Assembly (NCBI RefSeq): GCF_020921035.1
Contig: NC_063151.1
Coordinates: 26,046,934-26,110,933, forward strand
Reading direction: 5' to 3'
From: Rhodamnia argentea
Lineage: Eukaryota; Streptophyta; Magnoliopsida; Myrtales; Myrtaceae
DNA length: 64,000 nt
The position numbers and the translations under genes were made by a program. Below are positions 1 to 11,745 of this stretch, one piece after another; position 1 is the stretch's first letter; each line of letters opens with the position of its first letter. The notes under the pieces were generated by a model, which did not search any database, was not told the origin of the DNA, and was given only the letters and a program-made list of their open reading frames with translations.

Positions 1-1210
1 TCGATCGGTATGTTGTTCTGAAAGTAAATTCACCATTGAACTTACGCTTGTCTAAAGAGGAAGCATGGTAAATGATAAACGTTCAAAGATGTGCTGTATG
101 AAATTATGCCTTGGCTCATATTTAAGCTGTGCCTAGATATTGAAATGCTTAAGATTGGATGGAATGAACATATTGAAAGTGAAAGAAAGGAACAAAAGAA
201 AAGTATAGCCAACCATGAAAATTGAGAAAATTTCGATTCGCTATTTATTGCTAAGAACTGCTTACCAATCCATGATGCACATACGGCCGATCCCGCCATG
301 ACAAGGTTGGCCCGCGGGGCGGCTTTGAAGCTGAGCTCTGCACGATCTTCAAGCACCCTGATCCGTCTCTGAGTGAGTTGCCGCATCAAACCGCCCTTCT
401 TGCTGAGGGCCACTACCGACACAGTTGCCTGGCAGCTCAAGAGCTCATTTGCCAACTCCATCATGGACAGTGGAGCACCAGTCATTGAGAGTTCATGAAT
501 TATCAACACGAATGTCCGCGACCCCACGGCCTGTCCGAAATCCCCCTTCGAGTCGCAGGTTCCTGATTGTTTCTTCCCAATGCTGCCGATTAATTTATCC
601 TCTATTGCGCTGAATGGACCAACAATCAAACCATACGAGGCATTCTTCGTAAGAACCATCTCCTTCTCCTCTAAGTTATGGCTTTCATTGCCGCCGTGGC
701 CTTCCTTTTCCTGCCCAATCTCCCACGTGAATGTCGGATACCTCTTGTGTTCCTCTTCCTTAAAAAGTTCGGCGATCTACCATCTGCTCTCTGCTTGTCC
801 GCAGTTCTCCCCTGTTTACCTACCAAGAAGTTCTTACTATTTTCTCCATTTTCATAGTGGCTTGGTTTATCAACAGAACCCATGACATTATCCTTCTTGC
901 CGCCTTGAGCCCACCTGGGTTGCGCATAGAGCCGTAGGCAAGACCACAGAACGATCAATAGCAACCAATACAGCAATCTTTGGCTTCGGAACCACTCGAA
1001 ACCTGCTATGCCGGTTCTAGTATCTCTTCTAGGATGCCGACCGGAATGCAGTCCCTGGGACGTCGGAACATCGATAGGCGTCGAAACTCCTGATAAGGTG
1101 GAGGAAGTATAAACATGACTGCTAGACTGCATCAAGGAAGGCTGTCCGACTAATTTCATGTATAACCCCACTCCGTTCATATCCTCCCGGGTTGCTTCCA
1201 GCTTTTCCAT
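1..1210 (-). CDS. GT4-type glycosyltransferase (UDP-glycosyltransferase superfamily), 5' part, frameshifted
   Basis: N-terminal part of a plant Golgi-type membrane glycosyltransferase; the 3' part lies beyond the left edge. Translation starts at ATG 1210. A single hydrophobic segment (about residues 77-94, LLYWLLLIVLW) follows the motif EWFRSQR, giving a type II membrane topology. After a basic stretch, the conserved block YGLIVGPF ... HELSMTGAPLSMMELA ... AGSAVCASWI is seen, which matches Arabidopsis At1g52420/At3g15940-type proteins as I remember them. The first coding exon ends at 266 with donor G|GTAAGC. An acceptor at 18-20 opens a second exon (17..1) reading EQHTDR, as expected after SWI. 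The basic stretch (down to about 675) and the conserved block (from about 668) are in different frames; the first frame meets TAG at 671. A 1-nt loss, or +2 gain, is needed to join them, so this is either a pseudogene or a sequence error. Family assignment is firm; the exact substrate is unknown. Confidence 0.75.
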
Positions 1211-1409
1211 CTTCTATCATGCTTCCGTGCCACATAGTCACCGGAATCGGCACTGCAACGAGGCATGTTGCAGGATGTTAAACATAAGAGTTGACCATTT
1301 GAAAGAAAATCCTGAGAGAAGAAGATGAGCTATGCAGCCAAAAGGGTAGGAAGAAAACTGCAGAACTAGAAGATGAACCGTTGAGTTTGACCGATCAACC
1401 CATAATGGG

Positions 1410-1429
1410 TGAGAGAGAGAGAGAGAGAG
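1410..1429. repeat. (GA)n microsatellite upstream of the glycosyltransferase
   Basis: About ten GA units, (CT)n on the sense strand of the minus-strand gene, 200 nt upstream of its ATG. It probably lies in the 5' UTR or core promoter. Confidence 0.9.
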
Positions 1430-1869
1430 GTGGCATTCGACATGAACAAGGACAGGGAAGGTCGAGTTCCGACAACTTGGCTTTGAATTTTTTAAGGAAG
1501 AAGATGGTGAGGGGAGAGGGAGAAGTTGCAGTCGGTAATGACAGATCAATAACTTCGTTTTCCTTTTTCTTTTTTGCCCTTTTGAATAATATTTAAGGTA
1601 AGGATATGCGACATTTCTATGTTGAGTATTTACATGGACTTACGGATCATTTATCAAATGAGGAATTGTTGGTAGATGGAATCGAAAATTTAGGCACGGT
1701 CAATATGAAGTTTCCGATTCCTTACCAATCTGCTTTTATGTGATTAAGAGGAAAATTCTGGTACTTATTTTGTACGTAGCATGAGCAATCCTACGTGCGG
1801 GACTATTGTAGTTTTTCCTTGGAATTTTTTTGCTGGAGGATTTTTTTTGTTTTTGAAGTTCATGCCAAA

Positions 1870-2440
1870 AATTAGAGGTGAGCATGGTTCCGAGGTAGAA
1901 CCTAGGACCCAAGATCGAACCAGTGGGAAAGTGGTGTGGTTCTAGGTTTCAAGGTATACATGGTAGGTTACAAATTCTAAAAATTGGGGAGCTTGTTTCG
2001 ACGGGTAGGTTCTGCGCTTCGGTAGGTGAAACCCGGAATCTAGAATCTGAAACATGTTTTTGTATTTTTCTTGGTATATGTTTTCGTGCAATCTTGGAAT
2101 ATTTCATGACGTCCGATGATAAGTGCGTAATTTGAAACCACTAGTATGAGCTTCTATTTTCGGTAGTCTGAACTTCAATTTTCCGTGATACTTATGATTG
2201 AGGCATTCACTTTGTTAACGTTTCATATTTATTCACGTGTCTAAGTTTGAATCGTGGTTAATGGATTGTTGCAGCAAGTGGTATTCATTAAAAGTGATGA
2301 TTCGTTGTAATCATTCAATTAAGAATATAGGTGGAACCTTCGACAAGGTAGGTTCCGGGTTTCAAAAATGAAAAACATGTTTCGACGAGTAGGTTTCAAG
2401 TTTTAGGTGGAACCCGAAACCTCTCACTCCTACTAAAAAT
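1870..2440. repeat. GGTTCC/GGAACC-rich interspersed repeat
   Basis: Begins near 1875 with gtgagcatggttccgaggta and ends near 2430 with ggtggaacccgaaacctctc. The two ends are partly inverted relative to each other, and the inside repeats variants of GTAGGTT(C/T). No coding capacity is seen. Similar GGTTCC-rich blocks occur near 45.5-45.9 kb and 48.45-48.8 kb. It is probably a non-autonomous transposon family; the class is not determined. Confidence 0.45.
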
Positions 2441-2925
2441 CATATCATAGCTTGCTCAAGGCAAATTGTTACTCAATGCTTTAGAGTTATGTATAGACCA
2501 CATACTCAATTCGTTTTTATTTTTTTTGTTTAAAAGACCACAAAACTAATTCAACACATAAAATCCACAAATCTTAAAAGTGAAAATGTAAGTAAAATTT
2601 TCTTTTGTGTGAGGCAAAATTACATGGGTCAGTTGTCCGAACAATGGGCAAGATGTTAGTGAACGGTGATTTTTGATGGCCTATCGAAACATAAAGGACT
2701 TATAATTTTCAGTTGACGGTGGCAAATTTTCAAGTAAACACTATTGCGCGAGCAAGTATTGGAATGTGCTAGTAAATGTAATCCGTCTATAGTTTCCAAG
2801 TAGTAGAGCCTCCGGGGAGCAAAACTGAAATTTAGAAAGCTGTTTTGGATTTCATCAGTATAAAGGGTGTTCCTATAACTTTTTTTCTAATTTCAAGATA
2901 TGAGCAAAATCCACACCATCCTTAC
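2441..2925. other. Intergenic DNA without recognisable gene
   Basis: AT-rich, no long reading frame and no recognised family. It separates the GGTTCC repeat from the SINE-like stretch. Confidence 0.5.
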
Positions 2926-3165
2926 TTGGCCGGTTGCCACGAGTTAAACTCTAGTAGACGCGGATATCCATCCCTCGTGACGGGTAAGTCCGAACCGAAC
3001 AAGTGTGGGAGGATTTGAACCCGGCACGCATAGGTTAGATCTAAACAATGCCAATACACGCGCCTCAATGACAAGTTAAGGAGGTGGGGGATTGAACCCT
3101 TCACTTCTCCGGATATTGAAGGTGCCCAATCATTTAGGCTATCAAGGTTGGCTACCAAAATGCCA
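2926..3165 (-). mobile_element. tRNA-derived SINE-like sequence
   Basis: On the minus strand the sequence opens with an A-box-like TAGCCTAAATGATTGGGC. It contains two B-box-like sites, GGTTCAATCCC near 3090-3100 and GGTTCAAATCC near 3010-3020. Paired A and B boxes without a foldable full tRNA suggest a tRNA-derived retroposon or a degenerate tRNA-like repeat. No clean poly-A tail or target duplication was identified. Confidence 0.35.
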
Positions 3166-5306
3166 AATCCTCTCGGTTTTGCAAATTTTGGGATTTGGAA
3201 AAGGGAGAAAGTACATTGATTGCTTTGGAAATTTTGGGTTGGCTTTCAAAACGCAGATGACCATAGATTTCCGATGACCATCTGCCGATTTATAGGCTAG
3301 TGAAATGTCATAAATTACAAGCATCTCTTACTAGACCCTTGAAAGGAGCTGAAACAACCTTCCAAGATTTTGATCATCGCCTTTTATTTTATGGTTCCGT
3401 TTTTTGTTTGACCTTCGATTTAGTTGTACCGTACAAAAATGATGGCGTTTTATCTAGTCAACCCACTTTTTCTGTAGAGTGATTCAGGTAGATGCTCAGA
3501 ATAAAAGAAATTGTCAAATAGCTCTTCGCTAGTGATGAGGACGTGGCTGTAACGCAAATTATTGAGCTTCCAGAACATCCCAACTGAACCTTAAGGTGAG
3601 AGAAATTCAAACATTCATAATTTCAATCTCACCGTCGTGAACATGCTGCAAGTTTCCTCTATATTACAAAAGAGAACGACAAAAATAAGACAAGAACTGG
3701 CTTCGCATGGAAAAGAACACGACTGGACAAGAACTACCATTCCCATCGAAATTCCATTAACCCAATGAAAAAGAGCTTGAAAGATACACTCAAATGTTTT
3801 ACGGGCACATTTAAAGGACGAAAGACACTACCTTCCAAGGAGAAATTGTGTGCAATAAGGTGCTTTGTGTGTGCGTGTGATGCACAAATAAGCACAGTAG
3901 GTAAATGTAAAGAAGACATGCTTCCAATGCCAATTGAAGTTTGAAAGTAGCTGGTACAGATGGTTTATGGAAAAGAATCATTGACCAACTCAATTAACAT
4001 AACACTTGGATTATGGCACTAGAGCCCAGTCATGTCCCGGAAGAATAGTAAAAACCATGCATTAACCAAACCAGAAAACAGGGCATCAGAAAATGCAAAT
4101 CTCGGGAACACAGAACTCAACCACACGATACTATCAACTTCATGTCTCATAACAGCTGCTGCTGCACATTGATTCTTCTTATTCATCTTCTTATAGCTCT
4201 CTGAAAAAGCCTGTCACCATCTCTCTCTCTCTCACACAAAAGCTTCTTTCAGAAATCAAACCACAGGTAAACCGACGAGTAACAGAACACCTAGCAGACA
4301 GATTAAGGGCGAAAAATTATTTTCCATCCACTTCTGCAGAAACATAATTAAGGAGGAGAAAAGAGATGCATTTGGGTCGATTCCCATACCTTACATTAAA
4401 CAAGAAGACACCACCCGTCAAGCTACAATACGGTTCTCAACTTGACTGCAGCATGACCAGGTATTTGCCACTTAACCTACAAACACCGAGAGTTTAACGA
4501 AAACCTTAAGACAATTTACTTCAATCCAAGCCCATAAGAATGCATAGTAACAACTCAATGAACCTGACTGTGACACCACTCAACTCTATTTACACATCTG
4601 ATCATACCCTCACATCTTTAGTTGAAATATTTGGTCAACTAACCCAAAGCTTTCAGTCCGTCAATAGCAAGCCAACTTTTAACATACATCTAAAAAACTG
4701 TAGGCGTAAGTTGGAAACATGGCTCAGGTTTAAATCATAGTTTGAGTACTCCTGTATTCCATATATGCCAATCAGACTCGATATAAGAGATAACCCACAA
4801 ACAACCGGCCAATACATTTTTGCTGACACTTTCTTCTTTTTTTTCTTCAAATGATAAAAAGATTTCATCAAGAAAGTACCTAGAAGGTAACACTCCTGTA
4901 TAGAACGGCTTCAGGTAGAAGCCACCCATATACAAAACTATGCAAGAAGACTGTTTCTACCAACCCACGAACAATATGTAAGAAATTGAACTTTCCTGCA
5001 CATTTTTATTGAGACATCGATGGATAAACTAATAAAGTTTTAACAATAACAGGATATTTTCTAAAAGAATAGTACCATATACACATGCAAGCAAGGAAAA
5101 AAAAAAAGGCCATACCTAACCTATCTGGGAACATATGTTGGCCCAAAGTGCACCAGACCAAAAGCTGGAAATCACAAGGGCCTAAGAGACGGCCTGCAAG
5201 AGCAGAAGACCATTGTTCAGATTCATAGAGCACCAATCAGCCCAAAAAACATTTGGGGAAATCTCGACCTTAAACTTGCTAATTCAGTCTCCACATTATT
5301 GAAGCT
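3166..5306. other. Region downstream of MLN51: 3' UTR plus unassigned DNA
   Basis: On the minus strand the stop codon at 5307 is followed about 300 nt later by AATAAA (around 5007-5012), a plausible poly(A) signal, so roughly 5000-5306 may be 3' UTR. Further left I see AT-rich DNA, a short (CT)n run near 4211-4223 and no convincing coding exon. Confidence 0.4.
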
Positions 5307-8300
5307 TCACTGGCCGAAATTCATCTCTGAGTATCTGCACATGCAAAGATATCACCGGGATTGAGGCATAACGCATGTGTGTAGAGAGAGAGAGAGAGAG
5401 TCATTTAAAAAAAACATCTATAAGAGGAGATTGTATGAAAAATAATTCACAAGAACATTCTGTAGTCTTAGTAAGAGGGCTTCAAAGTCTAAATAAATAG
5501 AGGTTTGCAGCAGACTGAGCAACTTGCCTACGAGGTTTATTTTGTCGCTGTCCATGTTCCTCACTTAAAAGTTCTGCACACAGAAGTCAGTATTTTCAAT
5601 TTCATATCCTAAAAGGTCACAGTTTACAAACTTTGATTTCAACCAAGCTCAAGCCAACATAGAGAGAGCGCAACTGCAAATGTGTATGCTCATCTCTTAC
5701 CAGGTTTTTGAGAGGGCTTCCAATCAGAGTTAGTTTTGTTTGACTGACCTTCCTTGCTGCATATAAAGACACAGAGGCAACCAAGTCTCAGCATCATTTT
5801 CCCAGAACTCCCTCGGTATATAAAAAGAATGGATCGCTACTTTCCACCCTCATATCAAATAACATGATGTCGAAACATCAAGGTAAAGGAGTTTATATGA
5901 CTGTAAAATAAGCCAGCCACGACTTCAACATGTCAAACTGCGAAAGTCAACTTCTGTCGACATAGTCCACTTTCCTTTAGGATTAAGCATTTGGAAAAAC
6001 CAGCAACGATATGAGAGAAGTATTTTTGTTTAAAAAATGAAGTGTACTACCACCTTAAAGTGATTTTCCTCTAAAATCACCTTTAATCCGTTTCATGTTT
6101 TCATAAACCTATTGAACCTGACACGAATCTTGACTTCTGTCAAGTTTCTCGAAGATGGCAGTCAAACTATAAATAATCTCTAATTTCAATGTTTACACAG
6201 GCAAATTACTTATTGCAAGAGTCAAATCTAACACGTCTACTCCATTTTTCCACCTGCGAATCAAAATATCACATCTTCAAGCATGGAAAACCAAATGTAG
6301 CTGAAACAAGTAGTAAATACCTAATGAACATCACAACAAATTCTAAAACCACCTTAGCTATCCCCAGTCGAGAAACTAACCTTGACGTGGCCATTGAAGT
6401 TGTCTGCCCGGAAGGAGCATGATAAGCACCATCAACAGCAATGTACGGCGAACAATATGTAGCCCCTAAAGCTCCTGCGGCACCCGCGAGTACGGGTAAC
6501 CTGATGACAATGAAAATTATTTACTACTTCAGTTTTTCTGCAATTACAGAGTGCAAAGGTCTCAGACTACGGACTAGTTTAGTTATGAAAGAAGTAAAAG
6601 TAACCATCTGCATAAACACAACATGACAGATAAGTAAGGTGCCCAATCTATTCTAACATCCTCTGACCGAGTTAATGACTTTGCATTTGTATGCTCGATC
6701 AAGACGCTTAATAAGGCACTCAGTCCGGCGTAACTTCAGAAACAGATCAAAGCATGCCAACTAATCAGTCTTACTGCACACATACAACTTTAGGAAACAG
6801 GAGAAAGCAAATGGACAGAAACAGGGCAATATAAGACAAATTACTGTACCATGTCATCTCAGAATTTGCCCCCAGACCAAGTTGAGGTGGGGCAACATAT
6901 CCTGGAAATGCCATGCCAACAGTCGGGACTCCAGGATGCTGACCACTAAATTGCATAACTGCAGGCCATTCATCAGCATAACGAGACAAATTTTGTAAGC
7001 TAAACGGAATAAGGACCCAAATCTGCAAATGCATATGCTTCATGTTAACCAGAAATTCATGATCAAAATGGTCCTTGCAATCAAGTCCCTCAACAATGAT
7101 GAAATCCTTACTCTAATAAAGGTTGCTGCTACAGAAACACTCGGACAAATCCTAAATTATCACAAAAGATGAAAACACTGTGGAGTGTTGACTGCTGATT
7201 GGATCTGATATTTTACCGAACTTCAACATAACACAGAGAAATAGAAAGATGCAACAGAAATTCATGTTAACCAGAAATGCATGATCAAAATGGTCCTTGC
7301 AATCAAGTCCCTCAACTAAGATGAAATCCTTACTCCAATAAAGGTTGCTGCGACAGAAACACTCAGACAAATCCTAAATTATCACAAAAGAAGAAAACAC
7401 CGTGGAGTGTCGACTGCTGATTGGATCTGATATTTTACCGAACTTCAAAATAACACAGACAAATAGAAAGATGCAAGAAATTTACCAGGTAAAAATGCGG
7501 GAGTACCAGGGAAGTTTTGATCGCCATGACCAACACCCATATTCCCACCAGCCCCCACGACATGAGCACCACTGTAAACAAAAGAGCCCCTCCCACCTCC
7601 TTGAACACTGCCTTTTCCCTTTCCAACCAAAGCCCCAGCTGACTTGTTTGCTTCAGAAGCAGCTTCCATCTCTGCGGTTTCATATGAATTTACGGAAGCA
7701 GCTGTTGTAGGTGGAGAGGACGCTTGAGATCCACTACCAGGACGCTGTCCTGCTACTTGAGGGGAAGTTTGAACTCTATTTGGGCCAGCATTTCTCTGAC
7801 CAGCATGGACCTGCACTTGTGGCGATAGTCTGTTCCTTTGGCCCTGGGAAGGGTTATTTTGATAAGGCATCTGTCCTGCAGGGGGAGCCATTGCCTTTCC
7901 TTGAGCCCTAGTCTGAAAAGACTGAGAAGCATTGACAGATGAACCAGTAGGAGCAATATGCAAAGTGGCCAAAGGTTTCGCAGCAGAAGTAGTGACAGAA
8001 TCATCAATGGAGAGCTTATCTATGCCAACTGAATTAGCTATGTTCTTTCCTCGCAACAATGCATTAGGAGGAGGCCCAGAAAAATTGTCATCCACCATAG
8101 AAGCACGATTGTTCCGACTAAGATTTCCAACTTGCCCATCCTTTTTCTGTGTTGGTGCAACATCCTTACTAGTAGAGCTGGAAGGATAAAAAGGTGGAGA
8201 AGCAGAATTCAAACTTGATGCAAATGTTTGTTTTTTTGCAGGAGCTTGATCAGCTTCTGTATTCAAAGTGGATATAAACACTTGCCCCAAGTTATCTTGC

Positions 8301-10424
8301 GAAGCTTCTTCAACAGGCTTCTTGGATCTGAAATTTTGGGCGACCAGAAGCATATTGAAGTATTAGCTTGAGCAAGAGGAAAAGACTAATTAACTCGACA
8401 TAGAAAACAGTACTCACTGTTTGTTATGATTTGGAGGTGCATGACTGCTCTTCTTCAGAGAACTTTCATATCTTCTAGGCCCTCTCCCTCTCACACCTCT
8501 AGGTACTTGGTTCTGATTGCTACTGTTATTACCTGTGCCAACTGGACTATTGTTATCAAAAGCTCTTGCTCTGTTCCCTCTAACATATCCACGGTCAACA
8601 GCCCGATTTCTACCACGACCTCGATAATTACCTCTGGAAGTCCTCCTTCTCTAGATGTCATGACAATAAAGCAAAAGGTAAGCATCAGTTCACCTAAAAA
8701 ACATGCTCTTGACAACAAAGCACCACTCCTGAGCATATACCCACCTCATCATAGCGCCTTTCTTGCATGGTCATCTCTTCAAACTTGTCATGGCCCCACT
8801 TCCTTTCATCCTTTGACTCCCACAGCCTCCTACCACCAAAAGTCCTCCTAAACAAGAAGGAAATGCGTGGAAAGTAAATGACGTCTTTTCCTGAATCTTA
8901 AAACCTATTAGACACAGAGAAACATCTAATGCAGGATAGTAATACTAGAAAAAAGTGATGCACAAAGAGATTACAAGGAGAAAACACTCATGTCTCACTA
9001 CATGCACCAGCTAAACGAGCAGAAAGAACACTGGTCACTAACTTGCTCTCAACATCATCATTCTAAATCAGAAGAATGATAGTAACAACGTAGAATCATC
9101 TTAAGAATTGCCAGCTAGAAAAATATAGGGTCCATAAAGAATGATATCAAGGAAAAGATTGGTTTGTTAAGAACAAAAACAAAGTGTACAGAGTGAGGGG
9201 GTCATGTCGATACAATATGTTCTATGCAATAATTTTAATCGGGCAAAAGACTGACAAACTGCTAGATGAATTCATGAGGATGGTCAATTGCATAGACTCC
9301 TCAGAGATATCAAACAAAATGTGCCAGCACAGACCCACTATGTTTTCCGTACTTACCCAGCAAAGTCTAGAGACTCTGGGGGCCCTAGCAGACCCACTTG
9401 TTGAACATTGTCAAAATACCTAAGCAAACACCACTTCACCCGTAAAATTTATAAAAAAAAAAAAAAAAGAACACGTTCTCTGTCCTCAAAAGAATCCTAA
9501 ATCTTTATCCCAAAACCACACTACAAAGTCATTGTAACAAAACTAAATCATATCTACAACAACAAATCTACTGCTGATGTAATAGTATCATCACATTTCC
9601 AACCTATCTAATGTCTACCATAAAAAAGAGAGCAAATAATTCCTCCAAAGGTTCCCACATCCACAGCTCAAACATAAAGAACAAATTGAGTCCTAGGACA
9701 TCCCTCCTACTAACAAGACATTCGTACATAACCAACAAATGCAAGCGGGTTAAAAAACTGTCAAAGCTACACCTGCCTCATTCCACCAGCGTCTATTGCA
9801 TAGTCTATCAAATCCTACTCATGAAAGCCATAAAAGAACTATTTACAAGCAGTACCTGTTGCGGCCACCTACATTGTCCCGAAATCGATCATCATGCATG
9901 TAAAAAGCCCCAGCAGTGGGTACTGCGTAAGGCTCGTTCTCCTTCTTCTCCACCTGATCTTCTGCCTGATCCTCCCCCCACTCACCCAGAGGCTCCTCCA
10001 CGGCTATCTGACCCTCATCCTTGAAATCTCGATCCACCACCTCTTTCTCCTCCTCATGCCCCATGTTGATGTTGTCATTCCTCTCCACTTCCCCAACACG
10101 CCTCTCATTCATTTTTTCTTCATCAATCACTTCTTCCGCGTCTTCATAATTGCCTTCCTCCTCTTCCTCTTCTCCATCCAATTCTTCCTCTTCCTCTAAC
10201 TCACCCTCTTCATCGTCATAATCAGCCGCCCCACCCTCGCTGTCGGACTCCTCGGAGCGAACCCGACCCGCTCGAGATTCCTTCCCGCCTTCTCCCTCCA
10301 ATGCCTCTTCCTTCTCACTCTCCTCGTCGTCACTCGCAGCTCTTCGCCTCCGCATCGCCAGGGATTGCTTCGTCTCATCGGGATCGCTCTCGTATTCCAC
10401 CTCATCCTCTCTCCCCGTAGCCAT
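5307..10424 (-). CDS. MLN51: MLN51/CASC3 (Barentsz) exon-junction-complex core protein
   Basis: Plant homologue of CASC3/Barentsz, which clamps eIF4A3 and RNA in the exon-junction complex and acts in nonsense-mediated decay and mRNA localisation. Nine exons: 10424-9856, 8847-8745, 8650-8418, 8327-7486, 6958-6850, 6500-6381, 5756-5701, 5573-5528, 5334-5307. They total 2106 nt, 701 residues, and all phases agree. The N-terminus is acidic (long Glu/Asp runs). The SELOR/Btz core comprises VPTAGAFYMHDDRF (about 168-181) followed in exon 2 by RTFGGRRLWESKDERKWGHD (about 191-210). Exon 3 is RG-rich; exon 4 is Ser/Pro/Gln-rich and disordered. The conserved C-terminal tail reads GMAFPGYV, then YIAVDGAYHAPSG, and ends YSEMNFGQ. 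The start at MATGREDEVEYESD was chosen over an in-frame upstream ATG because the extension looks like translated 5' UTR. Intron 8 uses a GC donor (AG|GCAAGT). Confidence 0.93.
5382..5400. repeat. (GA)n microsatellite in the last MLN51 intron
   Basis: A pure GA run between coding exons 8 and 9. Confidence 0.85.
7041..7484. repeat. 222-bp tandem duplication in MLN51 intron 4
   Basis: Two head-to-tail copies, 7041-7262 and 7263-7484, with an offset of exactly 222 bp. Both begin catgttaaccagaaat and share long identical stretches such as gactgctgattggatctgat. I count roughly a dozen substitutions plus small indels. Copy 2 ends at the exon 4 splice donor (GT at 7485-7484). Confidence 0.93.
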
Positions 10425-10743
10425 CGATTCGGCCTCAACCGGAACGCCACACTCAAAATCGCCAACACTAGGAAAGGGAAGGAGAGAGGGAAAAAACAAA
10501 AATTTCAATGGATCGAATGAGAGCGAATGTTTCTCAACGACCACGCACCTAGCAGAACGGATTGCACGCAAGCACAAGCCACTGTCGCCGAAACGGAAGT
10601 GCCAAAATTGCTAAATCCCGAACCAATGACGATCCCCAAAATCTTCGATGCCGTAGCGGCAATCGTTATTAGGGCTCGAAATTGAACGAATCAGGGGGTG
10701 GTTGATTTTGGCTCCGCAATCGGAGAAACGATTCGTACTGACG

Positions 10744-10758
10744 AAAACCCTAGATTTT

Positions 10759-10792
<34 letters not shown>
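10744..10792. promoter_or_regulatory. (GA)n tract and telo-box-like AAACCCTAG upstream of MLN51
   Basis: (GA)n at 10760-10792 is (CT)n on the MLN51 sense strand, about 336 nt upstream of the ATG. It is immediately preceded on the + strand by AAAACCCTAG (10745-10754). Both are common near plant transcription starts. Regulatory function is inferred only. Confidence 0.55.
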
Positions 10793-10795
<3 letters not shown>

Positions 10796-11119
10796 GGGAG
10801 GAGAGATTTTTGTGGGTGCGCGTCATCAGATGAGCAGGAAGAGAGAGGAGGTCGGAAGCGTTGGATGGTTGGTACTTGGTACTCTGTCAAAGTGAATTGT
10901 GGGTACTTCGAGGGGTATTTTGGGAACTTCGCCAATGTTTCTGACGCTTTCTGGTTTGCGATTGCTGATTGGGTTGTCTTGACACGTCGATCTGGAGTTG
11001 TTTTTCCTTTTTCAGTTTTGTGTGTAAAATCTTCCAAAAAAAAAAAAAAAAAAAATCGAAACAGCTGTCCCGAAAAGCGGTAAATACTTTTTTTTTTATA
11101 TTTGTTGAAGCTCATCTAA

Positions 11120-11726
11120 GGGTGCGCATGAAAATACTTCTCTATGAGAAATCAACTTCTGATCAGAAGTTGATTTCTCTACTTCTCCTCAAAAGTAGAA
11201 GTTGATTTTTATACTTCTCCTCCAAATTGACTTCTAATCAGAAAAATTTGTTTGATAGCGGTTAAAATTTCTACTTTTGAAACATTATTAACAAAATCTT
11301 CGGCGGCGATAATCGACGGTGGTCGGCGGCTTCTGTGGCGGTGGTCGGTGGAGGTGGTGGCGGCGAGCGGAGGCGGCCGTCGGCGGTGGTCAGTGGCGAT
11401 CGGCCGGCGGTCAAAGCAACGGCGGTCGTGGTGGTCGGCGGCGATCGGCGGTGGTTGGCGGCGACCACAACCGCTGTGGTTGGCGGAGGCGGGTGTGGTC
11501 CAAGAAGTGATTATGAAGCCAAAAAGTTAAAATTTTTTACTTCTCAAAATTTGCCAAAAATTCTATCAGAAGTGAAAAATTTTATCAGAAATAAAAAATC
11601 CCACAGGAAGTCAATTTTTTTACCAAACGGATTTTTACTTCAATCAGGTTTTTATCAAACACATTTCTCTGCCATATGGGCTTTTCGCAGAGAAATGCAA
11701 TTTCTGAAGTGTTTTCATGCGCACTT
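11120..11726. mobile_element. Non-autonomous DNA transposon (MITE-like) with GGTGCGCATG termini
   Basis: Left end GGTGCGCATGAAAATACTTC and right end GAAGTGTTTTCATGCGCAC are inverted copies with few mismatches. TAA flanks both ends (11117-11119 and 11727-11729), consistent with a 3-bp target duplication. Length is 607 bp. No transposase frame is present. The 3-bp TAA duplication suggests PIF/Harbinger ancestry by inference. The centre (about 11300-11500) is an unusual GGC-rich block. Confidence 0.7.
11300..11505. repeat. GGCGG/GGTCGGCGG-rich imperfect repeat inside the MITE
   Basis: Imperfect reiterations of GGTGGTCGGCGGC in an otherwise AT-rich element. The block is open in several frames because it is low in stop codons, so the reading frames here are not evidence of a gene. 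Confidence 0.6.
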
Positions 11727-11745
11727 TAAGCAACCAAAGTTAAAT

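Noticed and set aside
6959-7019. Longer MLN51 exon 5 starting at the acceptor before ATTTGGGTCC (7019)
   Set aside because: Joining it to exon 4 gives an in-frame TAG; the acceptor at 6959 keeps phase and reproduces the conserved LPVMQFSGQHPG.
10425-10577. In-frame N-terminal extension of MLN51 to an upstream ATG
   Set aside because: The extension lacks the acidic character of the protein and the internal MATGREDEVEYESD start fits the family; treated as 5' UTR.
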